Below, piece after piece: positions 24,919 to 33,265 of a DNA stretch of 64,000 nucleotides. The position numbers and the translations under genes were made by a program. Position 1 is the stretch's first letter. Every line of letters begins with the position of its first letter. Source of the stretch: Peptoniphilaceae bacterium (GTDB lineage: Bacteria; Bacillota; Clostridia; Tissierellales; Peptoniphilaceae); assembly GCA_030152565.1 (NCBI GenBank), contig JASLJE010000006.1, positions 38,770 to 102,769 on the forward strand. The letters are read 5' to 3'. Under the pieces are notes generated by a model, which had not been told where the DNA came from, searched no databases, and saw only the letters and a program-made list of their open reading frames with translations.

Positions 24919-26556
24919 TTAAACTTCTAGAACTATGGATTGATAGGGCTCTAATGAGTCTATATCAAAGCTTGGGTAGTTATTTAAAAGTATGTTTGAA
25001 TTCTTGTACTTTTGTTTCAACTTAGAATCCATGTTATTTGTCAGCTTTCTATTGGTTAAATTGTTAATGACCAATAGGGAACTATCATCTAAAATTCTTT
25101 CAAATCCATAAATTTCATCCTTGCTTTTTACCTGACCATACCAACCCTTAGCTATAAGGGGCTTGGTTTTTCTAAGTTCTATCAATTTTTGATAGTGATA
25201 GAAGATAGAGTTTTTGTCTTCTAGGGCTCTTTTATAGTTTATTTTACTAGAATCATTTACCCTTATCCAAGGTTTTCCTTCTGTAAAGCCTCCATTTTCA
25301 CTGTCATCCCAGGTCATAGGTGTCCTACTATTGTCCCTGGACCTTTTAGACAGGATATGCAGGGCCTCTTCCTTTGTTTTTCCCTCATCTGTTAAAATAT
25401 CATAGTAATTTAGACTTTCCACATCTCTATATTGATCTATAGAAGTGAAGTAAGGGTCTATCATGCCAATTTCCTCTCCCTGGTAGATATAGGGGGTACC
25501 CCTAAGAAGATGGGTTATATTGGCCAGCATGGTAGCTGTTTGGTAGTGATAGGTTTTATCATCTCCAAATCTAGATAGGGCTCTTGGTTGGTCGTGATTG
25601 TTTAAAAACCAGGCAGACCATCCATTTCCTTCTTGCATCTCAAGCTGCCAGCTGTCTAAAATATCCTTAAATTCCTTCCATCTAACTTCATCTAATTCCC
25701 ATTTCTTTCCGTCCTTATAGTCCACTTTTAAATGGTGGAAGCTAAAGGTCATATCCAATTCTTTTTCATCTGGATTGGTATAAAGAAGGCAATTATCTAT
25801 GGATGTAGAAGACATTTCTCCTACTGTAAGGACCTCTTCTAAATTAGCCTTTTCAACTATTTCTTTTATATAGAGATGGACCTTAGGACCATCAGTATAA
25901 AACCTTCTTCCATCTCCTTGGTGGTCATCTTCAAAGACCTGGGGCTTGGAAATAAGGTTTATAACATCAAACCTAAAGCCCTTAACCCCCTTGGACTTCC
26001 AAAACTTTAGTATCTTTACCAACTCATCCCTAAGCTCTTCATTTTCCCAATTTAGGTCTGCCTGAGCCCTGTGAAAGAGATGGAGATAGTACTTATCAAG
26101 ACCTTCTACATATTCCCAGCTGGAGCCTCCAAACTTGGATACCCAATTGGTAGGCTCACCACCATTTACAGGGTCTTTGAAAATATAGTAGTCCATATAC
26201 TTAGGATCGCCCTCTAGGGCCTTTTGGAACCATTCATGATAGATAGAGCTATGGTTAAAAACCATGTCTAGCATAATGCCTATGCCCATTTGATCAGCCT
26301 CTTCTACCAGCCTATCAAAGTCATCGAAGGTCCCATATCTAGGGTCTATAGACATATAGTCGTCTACGTCGTAGCCATTATCATGTTGGTGGGACTTGAA
26401 AAATGGGGTAATCCAAATCATATCCACACCTAATTTTTTCAGATAGGCTAGTCTCTTTCTTATTCCATTAAGATCTCCAAAGCCATTTCCTCTAGTATCT
26501 TGAAAGGACTTGGGATATATTTGATAAATAACCATATCTTTAAAATCTTTAATCAT
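24919..26556 (-). CDS. treC: Trehalose-6-phosphate hydrolase
   Basis: A GH13 glucosidase of 545 residues predicted to split trehalose 6-phosphate into glucose and glucose 6-phosphate. The catalytic (beta/alpha)8 motifs are present: DMVFNHSS, GFRFDVINL with the nucleophile Asp, VGEMSS with the acid Glu, and FLNNHDQPR. The sequence alone could also suit an oligo-1,6-glucosidase; the assignment as TreC follows from co-transcription with the trehalose-type PTS permease (TAATG overlap) and the adjacent GntR regulator. Length is normal. Confidence 0.92.
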   Translation of the reverse strand: MIKDFKDMVIYQIYPKSFQDTRGNGFGDLNGIRKRLAYLKKLGVDMIWITPFFKSHQHDNGYDVDDYMSIDPRYGTFDDFDRLVEEADQMGIGIMLDMVFNHSSIYHEWFQKALEGDPKYMDYYIFKDPVNGGEPTNWVSKFGGSSWEYVEGLDKYYLHLFHRAQADLNWENEELRDELVKILKFWKSKGVKGFRFDVINLISKPQVFEDDHQGDGRRFYTDGPKVHLYIKEIVEKANLEEVLTVGEMSSTSIDNCLLYTNPDEKELDMTFSFHHLKVDYKDGKKWELDEVRWKEFKDILDSWQLEMQEGNGWSAWFLNNHDQPRALSRFGDDKTYHYQTATMLANITHLLRGTPYIYQGEEIGMIDPYFTSIDQYRDVESLNYYDILTDEGKTKEEALHILSKRSRDNSRTPMTWDDSENGGFTEGKPWIRVNDSSKINYKRALEDKNSIFYHYQKLIELRKTKPLIAKGWYGQVKSKDEIYGFERILDDSSLLVINNLTNRKLTNNMDSKLKQKYKNSNILLNNYPSFDIDSLEPYQSIVLEV

Positions 26557-27980
26557 TATTTGTTTTCCTTTTTACTTAAAACTATTGTTAAAACGAAAGG
26601 TACTACTATAGATATTGCCATGGCAATTAAGAACCTTCCCCAGTAACTAGGTATTATAGATAGGATTCCTGGCAGTCCTCCAACTCCTATACCTGCAGCC
26701 ATAACTCCAGATGCCACTGAAAATACTGCGGCTATAGAAGAACCTATCATGGCTGACAAGAATGGCTTACTGTACTTTAGGTTAACCCCAAACATGGCTG
26801 GTTCAGTAACTCCCAGATAGGCTGAGATGGTAGCTGGAACAGCAACTTGTTTTAACTTTTCGTCTTTTTTATTCAAGAATATTACTGCTAGGGCAGCTGA
26901 TCCTTGGGCAATATTTGATAGGGCGATCATAGGCCATAATAGGGTGCCACCAAATTCATCTACCAAGATCATATCAATAGCATTGGTAGTGTGGTGAAGT
27001 CCTGTTATAACTAAAGGTGCATACAGGAAGCCAAATACTCCTGCAAATAGCCACTTAACTGATGATGTTAAACCGCCATATACAACCTTGGCAATCCAAT
27101 CTCCTATAACCCAACCAATAGGTCCTAGAATAGCGTGGGAAATAATAACAGCTATTACTAGGGAGAAGAAGGGAACAAAGATCATGGATATGGCCTCAGG
27201 TATAATCTTCTTAAAGAACTTTTCCAAATAAGCTAGAGAAAAACCTGCCAGCATGGCTGGTATTACTTGGGCCTGATAACCAATCATATTTAACTTGGCA
27301 AAGCCAAAGTCCCAAAATGGTATTTCTTCTGCTCCAGTAACTCCATAGGCATTAAGTAGTTGGGGAGATACTAGGGTAATACCAAGAACTATACCTAAAA
27401 TTTGTGTAGTTCCCATTTTTCTTGTTATAGACCAGGTGATTCCTACTGGTAGGAAGTGGAATATGGCTTCTCCTATCAACCATAGGAAATCATAAAGTCC
27501 CTTCCAAAAATAAGGATATTGTTGGATGACAGTAACGGTTTTCTTACCTGTTTCTGGATCTATCCAAAATCCTATATCACCTATAATGTTTCTAAAACCT
27601 AGAATCAAACCTCCTACTATAATTGCTGGTATTAATGGGGCAAAAACCTCTGCTAAATTTGAGGATATTCTCTGCCATATATTTTGATTTGACTTGGCCT
27701 CTTCCTTTACTGAGTCCTTACTAACTCCTTCTATCTGTGCAATATCTACAAAATCATTATAGAAATCTTGAACCTTGTTTCCTATTATTACTTGAAATTG
27801 ACCTGCCTGGGTAAAACTTCCCTTAACAGAAGATAGGTTTTCTATCTTATTAGTATCAGCCTTACTAGGGTCTACTAGGACAAAACGCATCCTGGTAACA
27901 CAGTGGGTAACAGCCTTAATGTTTTCTTTTCCTCCGACATAATCTAATAAAAGTCGGGCATCATCCTTGAAATTGCTCAT
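26556..27980 (-). CDS. treP: PTS trehalose-specific EIIBC component
   Basis: A 474-residue sugar permease that imports and phosphorylates trehalose. The N-terminal EIIB domain carries the phosphocysteine in HCVTRMRF (Cys27); the C-terminal EIIC domain has about ten helices and the segment ITGLHHTTNAID. There is no fused EIIA domain, so a separate glucose-type EIIA must supply phosphate; none is encoded here. The first gene of the treP-treC operon, behind a strong operator-overlapped promoter. GGAGG lies 6 bases before the ATG. Confidence 0.93.
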   Translation of the reverse strand: MSNFKDDARLLLDYVGGKENIKAVTHCVTRMRFVLVDPSKADTNKIENLSSVKGSFTQAGQFQVIIGNKVQDFYNDFVDIAQIEGVSKDSVKEEAKSNQNIWQRISSNLAEVFAPLIPAIIVGGLILGFRNIIGDIGFWIDPETGKKTVTVIQQYPYFWKGLYDFLWLIGEAIFHFLPVGITWSITRKMGTTQILGIVLGITLVSPQLLNAYGVTGAEEIPFWDFGFAKLNMIGYQAQVIPAMLAGFSLAYLEKFFKKIIPEAISMIFVPFFSLVIAVIISHAILGPIGWVIGDWIAKVVYGGLTSSVKWLFAGVFGFLYAPLVITGLHHTTNAIDMILVDEFGGTLLWPMIALSNIAQGSAALAVIFLNKKDEKLKQVAVPATISAYLGVTEPAMFGVNLKYSKPFLSAMIGSSIAAVFSVASGVMAAGIGVGGLPGILSIIPSYWGRFLIAMAISIVVPFVLTIVLSKKENK

Positions 27981-28001
27981 GTTTACCTCCTTTGCAACAC
28001 T

Positions 28002-28052
28002 TATACGTACATGGTGTTGACTTCATTATAACATGTGCGTACATGTAAATCA
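28002..28052 (-). promoter_or_regulatory. tre operon promoter with palindromic operators
   Basis: On the minus strand TTGATT (28052-28047) and TATAAT (28029-28024) are 17 bases apart. The perfect palindrome ACATGTGCGTACATGT (28030-28045) lies wholly in the spacer, and a related copy ATACGTACATGG occupies about 28002-28013 downstream of the -10. These are the likely binding sites of the TreR repressor encoded just upstream; the pairing of regulator and site is inferred from position. Confidence 0.8.
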
Positions 28053-28110
28053 ATTGAATAAGAAGCATTTACTAAGATGGGTAAAGGTTTTCACTATACC
28101 TATACCCAAT

Positions 28111-28146
28111 AAAAAAATCATATGAGACTATCTAGTCGCATATGAT
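28111..28146 (-). terminator. Terminator of treR
   Basis: ATCATATG-A-GACT (28117-28129) pairs with AGTC-G-CATATGAT (28134-28146) around ATCT; the minus strand then reads seven T residues. The hairpin overlaps the last codons of treR. Confidence 0.88.
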
Positions 28147-28835
28147 GTAAATTCAAACTTATCAGACCTGTGCCTGGACTTGGTTACTTGGAAAAGTTTC
28201 TTATCCATAGTATAGGTTTCACTTTCTACTTGAACAATTAAGGTCTCATAGAATAGGTCTAAAAGTTTTATATCTTCTTCTGTTGGTTGTTCTACAGTTA
28301 TGGTCTTTTCAGAATAGCCTATTTTTATATCCAGGTCGTCTTCCAGGTATTCATAGATAGAATTGGAAGCAATAGCCTCTGTAAGGTAGGGGATATAGGT
28401 CATATCAAAGTAGTCTATATCTAAAATTATCCTGTCTCCATCTATAGATCTTACTCTTTTAACCTCTAGAACCTTGTCGCTTTTAAGCTTATTATAGATC
28501 TTATCACTCTTGTAAGTGTTGTCTAGTTCTTTAATGGAAATAACATTTGTAGATTGTTCTAGATGGCCTTCCTGGCTTAGTTCCTTGAAACTTCTAATTT
28601 TAGAAGTGGGGAAGGTATACTCCTGTCTTTCTATGACCATGGAGGGCTTGCCCTTGGATTTTTCTATGTATTTTTTCTGAGCTAGAAGATTAGTAGCCTT
28701 TCTAACAGTATCCCTGGAGCAGTCATAAATCTTCATTAACTGAATCTCTGAGGGTATATAGTCACCGGCTTTTAAATCCTTGCTCTTAATGGCGTTTTTT
28801 AAGTCTTCATATATTTGCTTATATAAAGGTAGCAT
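28128..28835 (-). CDS. treR: GntR/HutC-family trehalose operon repressor
   Basis: A 235-residue regulator. The N-terminal winged helix (YKQIYEDLKNAIKSKDLKAGDYIPSE, then CSRDTVRKATNLL) is GntR type, and the C-terminal UTRA ligand domain contains KSDKVLEVKRVRSIDGDR. TreR proteins of this design release DNA on binding trehalose 6-phosphate. The frame opens at 28913, but ATG 28835 follows GAGGTG and starts the normal domain. It is transcribed alone, upstream of and in the same direction as treP. An ATGTG-type sequence in its own promoter region resembles the tre operator only weakly. Confidence 0.9.
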   Translation of the reverse strand: MLPLYKQIYEDLKNAIKSKDLKAGDYIPSEIQLMKIYDCSRDTVRKATNLLAQKKYIEKSKGKPSMVIERQEYTFPTSKIRSFKELSQEGHLEQSTNVISIKELDNTYKSDKIYNKLKSDKVLEVKRVRSIDGDRIILDIDYFDMTYIPYLTEAIASNSIYEYLEDDLDIKIGYSEKTITVEQPTEEDIKLLDLFYETLIVQVESETYTMDKKLFQVTKSRHRSDKFEFTSYATR

Positions 28836-28942
28836 GATTTTCACCTCGTTTAATATTTTACTTAATATTTTTATATGTGTATATATTATAACATATATGA
28901 ATCTTATATACATAAATGGTATAATCTTAGAGAGGTGAATTT

Positions 28943-29344
28943 ATGAGAGTTGATTTAGGACCATATGTACTTGAAATAGAAAAACTTCTTACAAAGGACT
29001 ATCATGTAATTCAAGAAAAGTCCCTAGAAGGAGATCTTTATAAACTAAGTGAAGAAGCTCGCGACTTTCTTTTTGATCTAGGAGTAGACTTTAGAAAGCC
29101 TACGAGTATTTACAAGTACCAAGAAGATGAAAAAAATATTTACTACCGTGGCCACTATAAACTTCTAGGAGAAAAAATTTCTGGACCGGAAGCTTATAGA
29201 TTAGAAATTGTAGATGATGTGGAAAATTATATTTTTACAGGACAAGTTCTACAAGTTTCAGAAGATTTTTATTTTTATATAGATCAGGATGAAAATAAAG
29301 AATTTCTTACATTAGAATTTAACTATATTAGTAAACGACCATAA
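28943..29344 (+). CDS. Unrecognised small acidic protein
   Basis: A 133-residue protein I do not recognise. It has no signal peptide, membrane helix, cysteine or obvious catalytic motif. It is rich in Asp, Glu, Tyr and Phe, with alternating hydrophobic residues in the second half (YIFTGQVLQVSEDFYFYI) that suggest a beta-rich fold. The ATG has AGAGGTG 6 bases upstream and a TATAAT (28920-28925) lies before it, so it is probably expressed. It is divergent from treR, and its stop codon lies in the loop of a terminator hairpin, which supports a real gene. No function is proposed. Confidence 0.75.
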   Translation: MRVDLGPYVLEIEKLLTKDYHVIQEKSLEGDLYKLSEEARDFLFDLGVDFRKPTSIYKYQEDEKNIYYRGHYKLLGEKISGPEAYRLEIVDDVENYIFTGQVLQVSEDFYFYIDQDENKEFLTLEFNYISKRP

Positions 29345-29358
29345 AAAGGTCGTTTTTT
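29334..29358 (+). terminator. Terminator overlapping the end of the orphan gene
   Basis: AACGACC (29334-29340), a 7-base loop containing the stop codon, GGTCGTT (29348-29354) and T residues. Confidence 0.88.
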
Positions 29359-29398
29359 CATTTAAAATACAGATAAGGGAGGAAAAAAGCGTTTTATT

Positions 29399-29430
29399 TT
29401 ATGTCACAAAATAAATATTTTGTGACATAA
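29399..29430. repeat. Perfect 14-bp inverted repeat
   Basis: TTATGTCACAAAAT (29399-29412) and its exact inverse ATTTTGTGACATAA (29417-29430) flank AAAT. No T tract follows on either strand, so it is not a standard terminator. It may be an operator, an RNA stem or a mobile-element end; nothing adjacent decides. Confidence 0.85.
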
Positions 29431-30041
29431 TTACTCTGAGAACTCGGGGGATGTGTATTTATAGCCATTTATGAGGTGTTAGAAAAAGTCTTGTTTTTGC
29501 ATATATTCCTGATTAATTAGTAATTTTAATTTATTTACTTCCAATCAGCCCTATTTTTTATTTCTTTTTATACATTTTAGTCCTGGGGCTTCTTATGGTT
29601 CTTATCTTACTCTTATTTTCTTTGTCCAGTTTTTTATTCTTTTTAAATATTTTTTCTAGATTAAATATTTTTGCTAGAATAATCCTAGATATTATAAAAA
29701 GCTTAAATAAGCTTATTTTTCTTATCAATCCCTGTCCTCTACAAATCAGGCTCTATAAACATCTATAAATAGCCATTAGGCTCTAAAACGCCTTTAGAGA
29801 GCCTTTTATCTACCTAGCCATATGATTACATGTCTATTTTTAAGGCTTTTCCCCTTATATCTTAAATTATAAGGAATTTTTAACAATTAGCCTGTTCTTC
29901 TTTTCTATAAGATCTCTTCTAGTCTATTTCTTATCTTTTTTAAAAAAGCTAGCTTAATCTTGCCTATGAGTTTATAGGTCCTATTTTTTAGTCTTCATAT
30001 TTTTATCTATTAATTGTTAAAGTTCTAATTAATTATAGGTA
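29431..30041. other. Gene-free AT-rich region with several weak hairpins
   Basis: No convincing protein gene on either strand. Hairpins seen: CTGATT/AATCAG (about 29510-29548), a palindrome AAGCTTA-AA-TAAGCTT near 29700, AGGCTCT (29778-29784)/AGAGCCT (29798-29804) followed by TTTT, and CCTTATA/TATAAGG near 29855-29873 followed by T residues. The plus strand is strongly pyrimidine-rich. The conserved cores of RNase P RNA, tmRNA and SRP RNA were looked for and not found. It could hold a small RNA or a decayed gene. Confidence 0.5.
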
Positions 30042-30070
30042 TAAAAAAAGAGTCTCACTTAGGAGACTCT
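30042..30070 (-). terminator. Terminator of rny
   Basis: AGAGTCTC (30049-30056) pairs with GAGACTCT (30063-30070) around six bases; the minus strand continues with seven T residues. Confidence 0.92.
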
Positions 30071-30077
30071 CTGGAAA

Positions 30078-31616
30078 CTATTTAGCATAATCAATCTGTC
30101 TAGTTTCTCTTATTATATTAATTTTAATTTGTCCTGGGTATTCAAGTTCATTTTCAATTTGTTGTGAAATTTCTCTAGCCAAGATTGTCATCCTGTCTTC
30201 AGATACTTTTTCTGGTTGAACCATGATCCTAATTTCACGTCCTGCTTGAATGGCAAAGGCTTTTTCTACTCCATCATAGGATGTAGCAATGTTTTCTAAA
30301 CCTTCCAGTCTTTGGATGTAGTTTTGTAGGGATTCACGTCTAGCTCCAGGTCTAGCAGCTGATATGGCATCAGATGCTTGAACCAACATGGCTTCAACAG
30401 TTTCAAACTCAACATCTCCGTGGTGGGCTTCTATACAGTGAAGAACTTCTTTTGATTCCTTGTATCTTCTTGCTGCATTAACACCTAACTCAACGTGAGT
30501 TCCTTCAACTTCATGGTCTATGGCCTTACCTAGGTCATGTAGAAGGGCTCCACGTCTAGCAACCCTAACATTGGCGCCTAATTCATCAGCCATCATACCA
30601 GCTATATTAGCACACTCTACAGAGTGTTTTAATACGTTTTGTCCATAGGAAGTTCTAAACTTAAGTTTACCTAAAATCTTAACAAGTTCTGGGTGTAGAT
30701 TGTGAACCTTAGCGTCTTCACAAGCTTGTTCACCAGCTTCTCTTATAGATTCATTAACTTCTTCTGTAGCCTTGGCAACTAGTTCTTCTATCCTAGTAGG
30801 ATGGATCCTACCATCTAGAATTAGTTTTTCTAGGGCTACTCTGGCAATTTCCCTTCTAATAGGGTCAAAGGATGATAAAACTACTGCTTCTGGAGTATCA
30901 TCGATTATTAGGTCTACTCCTGTTATGGTTTCAAAGGCCCTGATATTTCTACCTTCTCTACCTATAATTCTACCCTTCATATCGTCATTTGGAAGGGCTA
31001 CAACAGACACTGTGGACTCAGCCACATGGTCTGCAGCATATCTTTGGATAGCTGTAGTTATGATCTCTCTAGCTAATTTTTGAGACTCTTCCTTAGTCCT
31101 GTTTTCGTACTCTCTAATAACTAGGGCTGAATCGTGTTCTGCGTCTTCCTTGACTTGGGTAAGGATTATATCCTTGGCCTGGTCTGTGGTTAATTCAGAT
31201 ATTCTTTCCAGCTCATTTAGTTGTTTTTCAAGAGTTTCATCTATTTGTTTTTCTTTATCTTCAATATTTCTAATAGAATTATTAAGCTTGTCATTTTTCT
31301 TATCTATTCTATCTATTTTCTTGTCCAAGCTTTCTTCTTTTTTAATTACTCTGTCTTCTAATCTTTTAACTTCAGCCCTTCTTTCCTTGTCTTCGTTTTC
31401 TTGCTCAATTCTAAGCTTGAAAATTTCATCCTTGGCTTCTAGTAGGGCTTCTTTTTTTCTAGTTTCTGCCAATCTATTTGCATCCTCAATCATTCTTTTT
31501 GAGATTTCTTCAGCAGAATCAATTTTTGCTTGATCAGCCTTCTTCTTTAAAGCTGATACTATTAAGTAGGCTATAATAAAACCTATTACTAAGCCTAGTA
31601 TTAAATATTTAATCAT
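30078..31616 (-). CDS. rny: Ribonuclease Y
   Basis: A 512-residue membrane-anchored endoribonuclease that starts mRNA decay in Firmicutes. An N-terminal membrane helix (YLILGLVIGFIIAYLIVSAL) leads into a long charged coiled coil to about residue 190, then a KH domain with GRIIGREGRNIRAFE and an HD domain with LLHDLGKAID and IEAHHGD. All parts are full length. It follows recA by 29 bases with GGAGG before its ATG, and a terminator follows. Confidence 0.97.
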   Translation of the reverse strand: MIKYLILGLVIGFIIAYLIVSALKKKADQAKIDSAEEISKRMIEDANRLAETRKKEALLEAKDEIFKLRIEQENEDKERRAEVKRLEDRVIKKEESLDKKIDRIDKKNDKLNNSIRNIEDKEKQIDETLEKQLNELERISELTTDQAKDIILTQVKEDAEHDSALVIREYENRTKEESQKLAREIITTAIQRYAADHVAESTVSVVALPNDDMKGRIIGREGRNIRAFETITGVDLIIDDTPEAVVLSSFDPIRREIARVALEKLILDGRIHPTRIEELVAKATEEVNESIREAGEQACEDAKVHNLHPELVKILGKLKFRTSYGQNVLKHSVECANIAGMMADELGANVRVARRGALLHDLGKAIDHEVEGTHVELGVNAARRYKESKEVLHCIEAHHGDVEFETVEAMLVQASDAISAARPGARRESLQNYIQRLEGLENIATSYDGVEKAFAIQAGREIRIMVQPEKVSEDRMTILAREISQQIENELEYPGQIKINIIRETRQIDYAK

Positions 31617-31645
31617 CTCACACCTCCTAATCTAAAGACATAGAA

Positions 31646-32701
31646 TTACTTTTCTTCTAGGTCCAAGTCTTCTTCTTGACTAGGATTAGTTGATGGAATA
31701 TTACCTCTTACCTTCGCTTCAATGCTATTTAATGTATCTTCATTTTCTTCTAGATAATTTTTAACTTTCTCTCTACCTTGACCTAGTCTCTCGCCTTCAT
31801 AGCTATACCATGAACCGGCCTTGTCAACTATATTCATGTCTACTGCTGTATCCAACAAAGTACCTACTCTAGAAATTCCAGTACCGTACATAATGTCAAA
31901 TTCAACCAGTTTAAATGGTGGGGCAACCTTGTTTTTAACAATTCTTACACGAGTTCTGTTACCTATAACTTCATCGCCTTCTTTTATTTGCTCACCACGT
32001 CTAATTTCCATTCTAACACTGGAGTAGAATTTTAAGGCTATACCACCAGTAGTTGTCTCTGGGTTACCAAACATAACACCTATTTTTTGTCTTAATTGGT
32101 TTAAGAAAATAACAGTTGTATTTGATTTAGCTGTTATAGCTGTCAGTTTTCTTAAGGCCTGACTCATAAGTCTTGCCAAAAGTCCCATATGACTATCACC
32201 CATGTCACCTTCTATCTCAGCTCTAGGAACTAAGGCGGCAACAGAGTCTATTACTATTATATCTATAGCATTTGATCTAACCAAAGATTCGGTTATTTCC
32301 AATGCTTGTTCACCTGTATCTGGTTGAGATAGGATTATGTTTTCCACATCTACCCCTAAGTTTTCAGCATAGTTCACGTCTAAAGCGTGCTCAGCGTCTA
32401 TAAAGGCAGCAACACCACCAGCTTTTTGAGCTTCAGCTATACAGTGTAGGGCTAAAGTTGTCTTACCTGATGATTCTGGTCCATAAATCTCAACTATTCT
32501 TCCTCTGGGAATTCCGCCTATACCTAGGGCTAAGTCTAAGTTGATAGCTCCTGTTGATATGGCTTCTATATTGGTCCTAGGAGCATCTCCCAAAACCATA
32601 ATTGATCCTTTCCCATATTGTTTTTCTATTTTAGCGAAGGCTAAATCCAAGGCCTTCTTTTTTTCATCATTATTTATATTTAAACCTGCTATTGCAAACA
32701 C
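31646..32701 (-). CDS. recA: Recombinase RecA
   Basis: A 351-residue strand-exchange ATPase that also triggers LexA self-cleavage. Walker A is GPESSGKTT; the DNA-binding loop reads NQLRQKIGVMFGNPETTTGG. The start is unusual: the only in-frame conventional codon is GTG at 32701, whose G is the last base of the AGGGGG ribosome binding site, right after the pgsA stop. An in-frame ATA eight bases downstream of AGGGGG is a possible non-standard start giving a shorter N-terminus. No recX lies between recA and rny. Confidence 0.96.
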   Translation of the reverse strand: MFAIAGLNINNDEKKKALDLAFAKIEKQYGKGSIMVLGDAPRTNIEAISTGAINLDLALGIGGIPRGRIVEIYGPESSGKTTLALHCIAEAQKAGGVAAFIDAEHALDVNYAENLGVDVENIILSQPDTGEQALEITESLVRSNAIDIIVIDSVAALVPRAEIEGDMGDSHMGLLARLMSQALRKLTAITAKSNTTVIFLNQLRQKIGVMFGNPETTTGGIALKFYSSVRMEIRRGEQIKEGDEVIGNRTRVRIVKNKVAPPFKLVEFDIMYGTGISRVGTLLDTAVDMNIVDKAGSWYSYEGERLGQGREKVKNYLEENEDTLNSIEAKVRGNIPSTNPSQEEDLDLEEK

Positions 32702-32704
32702 CCC

Positions 32705-33265
32705 CTAAATATTGTCTAAATCTAAAACATTTTTATTTTTAATTAAATAATCTAAACCAGAAAGGATAGTAAATATTACTGCTAAATATAAGCTTATATT
32801 AGCTAGGCTTTCTGGAATAAATGTTACAGCATCCTTTACTAGTAGTAGTATGATAGAAACAAATTGTGTAACTGTTTTTATTTTTCCTAAACTTGATGCT
32901 GCTATAGTTACGTTATTAGAGGCTGCTATGGTCCTAAGTCCAGTTATCAATAATTCTCTAAATACAATTACAATAACCATCCATGCAGGTACAAGTCCTG
33001 CTCCTGTTAATACTATAAATCCTGCCTGTGTTAAAACCTTGTCTACTAGAGGGTCCATAAATTTCCCAAAGGTAGTAACTAGGTTTCTACTCCTGGCTAT
33101 ATGACCGTCTAAAAAGTCCGTAAGTGCAGTTAAGGCAAATATAATTGCTGGTATCACGCTTGCTTGTCCATAGTAATTGTATACAATTATAAAAACTGGT
33201 ACCATAAATAATCTTAACATGGTAAGTTTATTTGGTAGGTTCATCTTTTTAAATAACATCCTCAT
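32705..33265 (-). CDS. pgsA: CDP-diacylglycerol-glycerol-3-phosphate 3-phosphatidyltransferase
   Basis: Makes phosphatidylglycerol phosphate at the membrane. The 186-residue protein has the CDP-alcohol phosphotransferase signature DGX2ARX8GX3DX3D as DGHIARSRNLVTTFGKFMDPLVD, and four to five helices. It overlaps the end of ftsK by 17 bases. ATG 33259 is an alternative start with similar spacing from GGAAGG. The ftsK-pgsA-recA order is common in Firmicutes. Confidence 0.94.
   Translation of the reverse strand: MRMLFKKMNLPNKLTMLRLFMVPVFIIVYNYYGQASVIPAIIFALTALTDFLDGHIARSRNLVTTFGKFMDPLVDKVLTQAGFIVLTGAGLVPAWMVIVIVFRELLITGLRTIAASNNVTIAASSLGKIKTVTQFVSIILLLVKDAVTFIPESLANISLYLAVIFTILSGLDYLIKNKNVLDLDNI

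Noticed and set aside
29399..29430. CRP/FNR-type binding site
   Set aside because: The TGTGA and TCACA halves are in reverse order and the spacing is wrong.
29431..30041. RNase P RNA, tmRNA, SRP RNA or a replication origin
   Set aside because: None of the conserved cores and no DnaA-box cluster could be found.
32656..32672. ATG codons near the 5' end of recA as the start
   Set aside because: They are out of frame with RecA.
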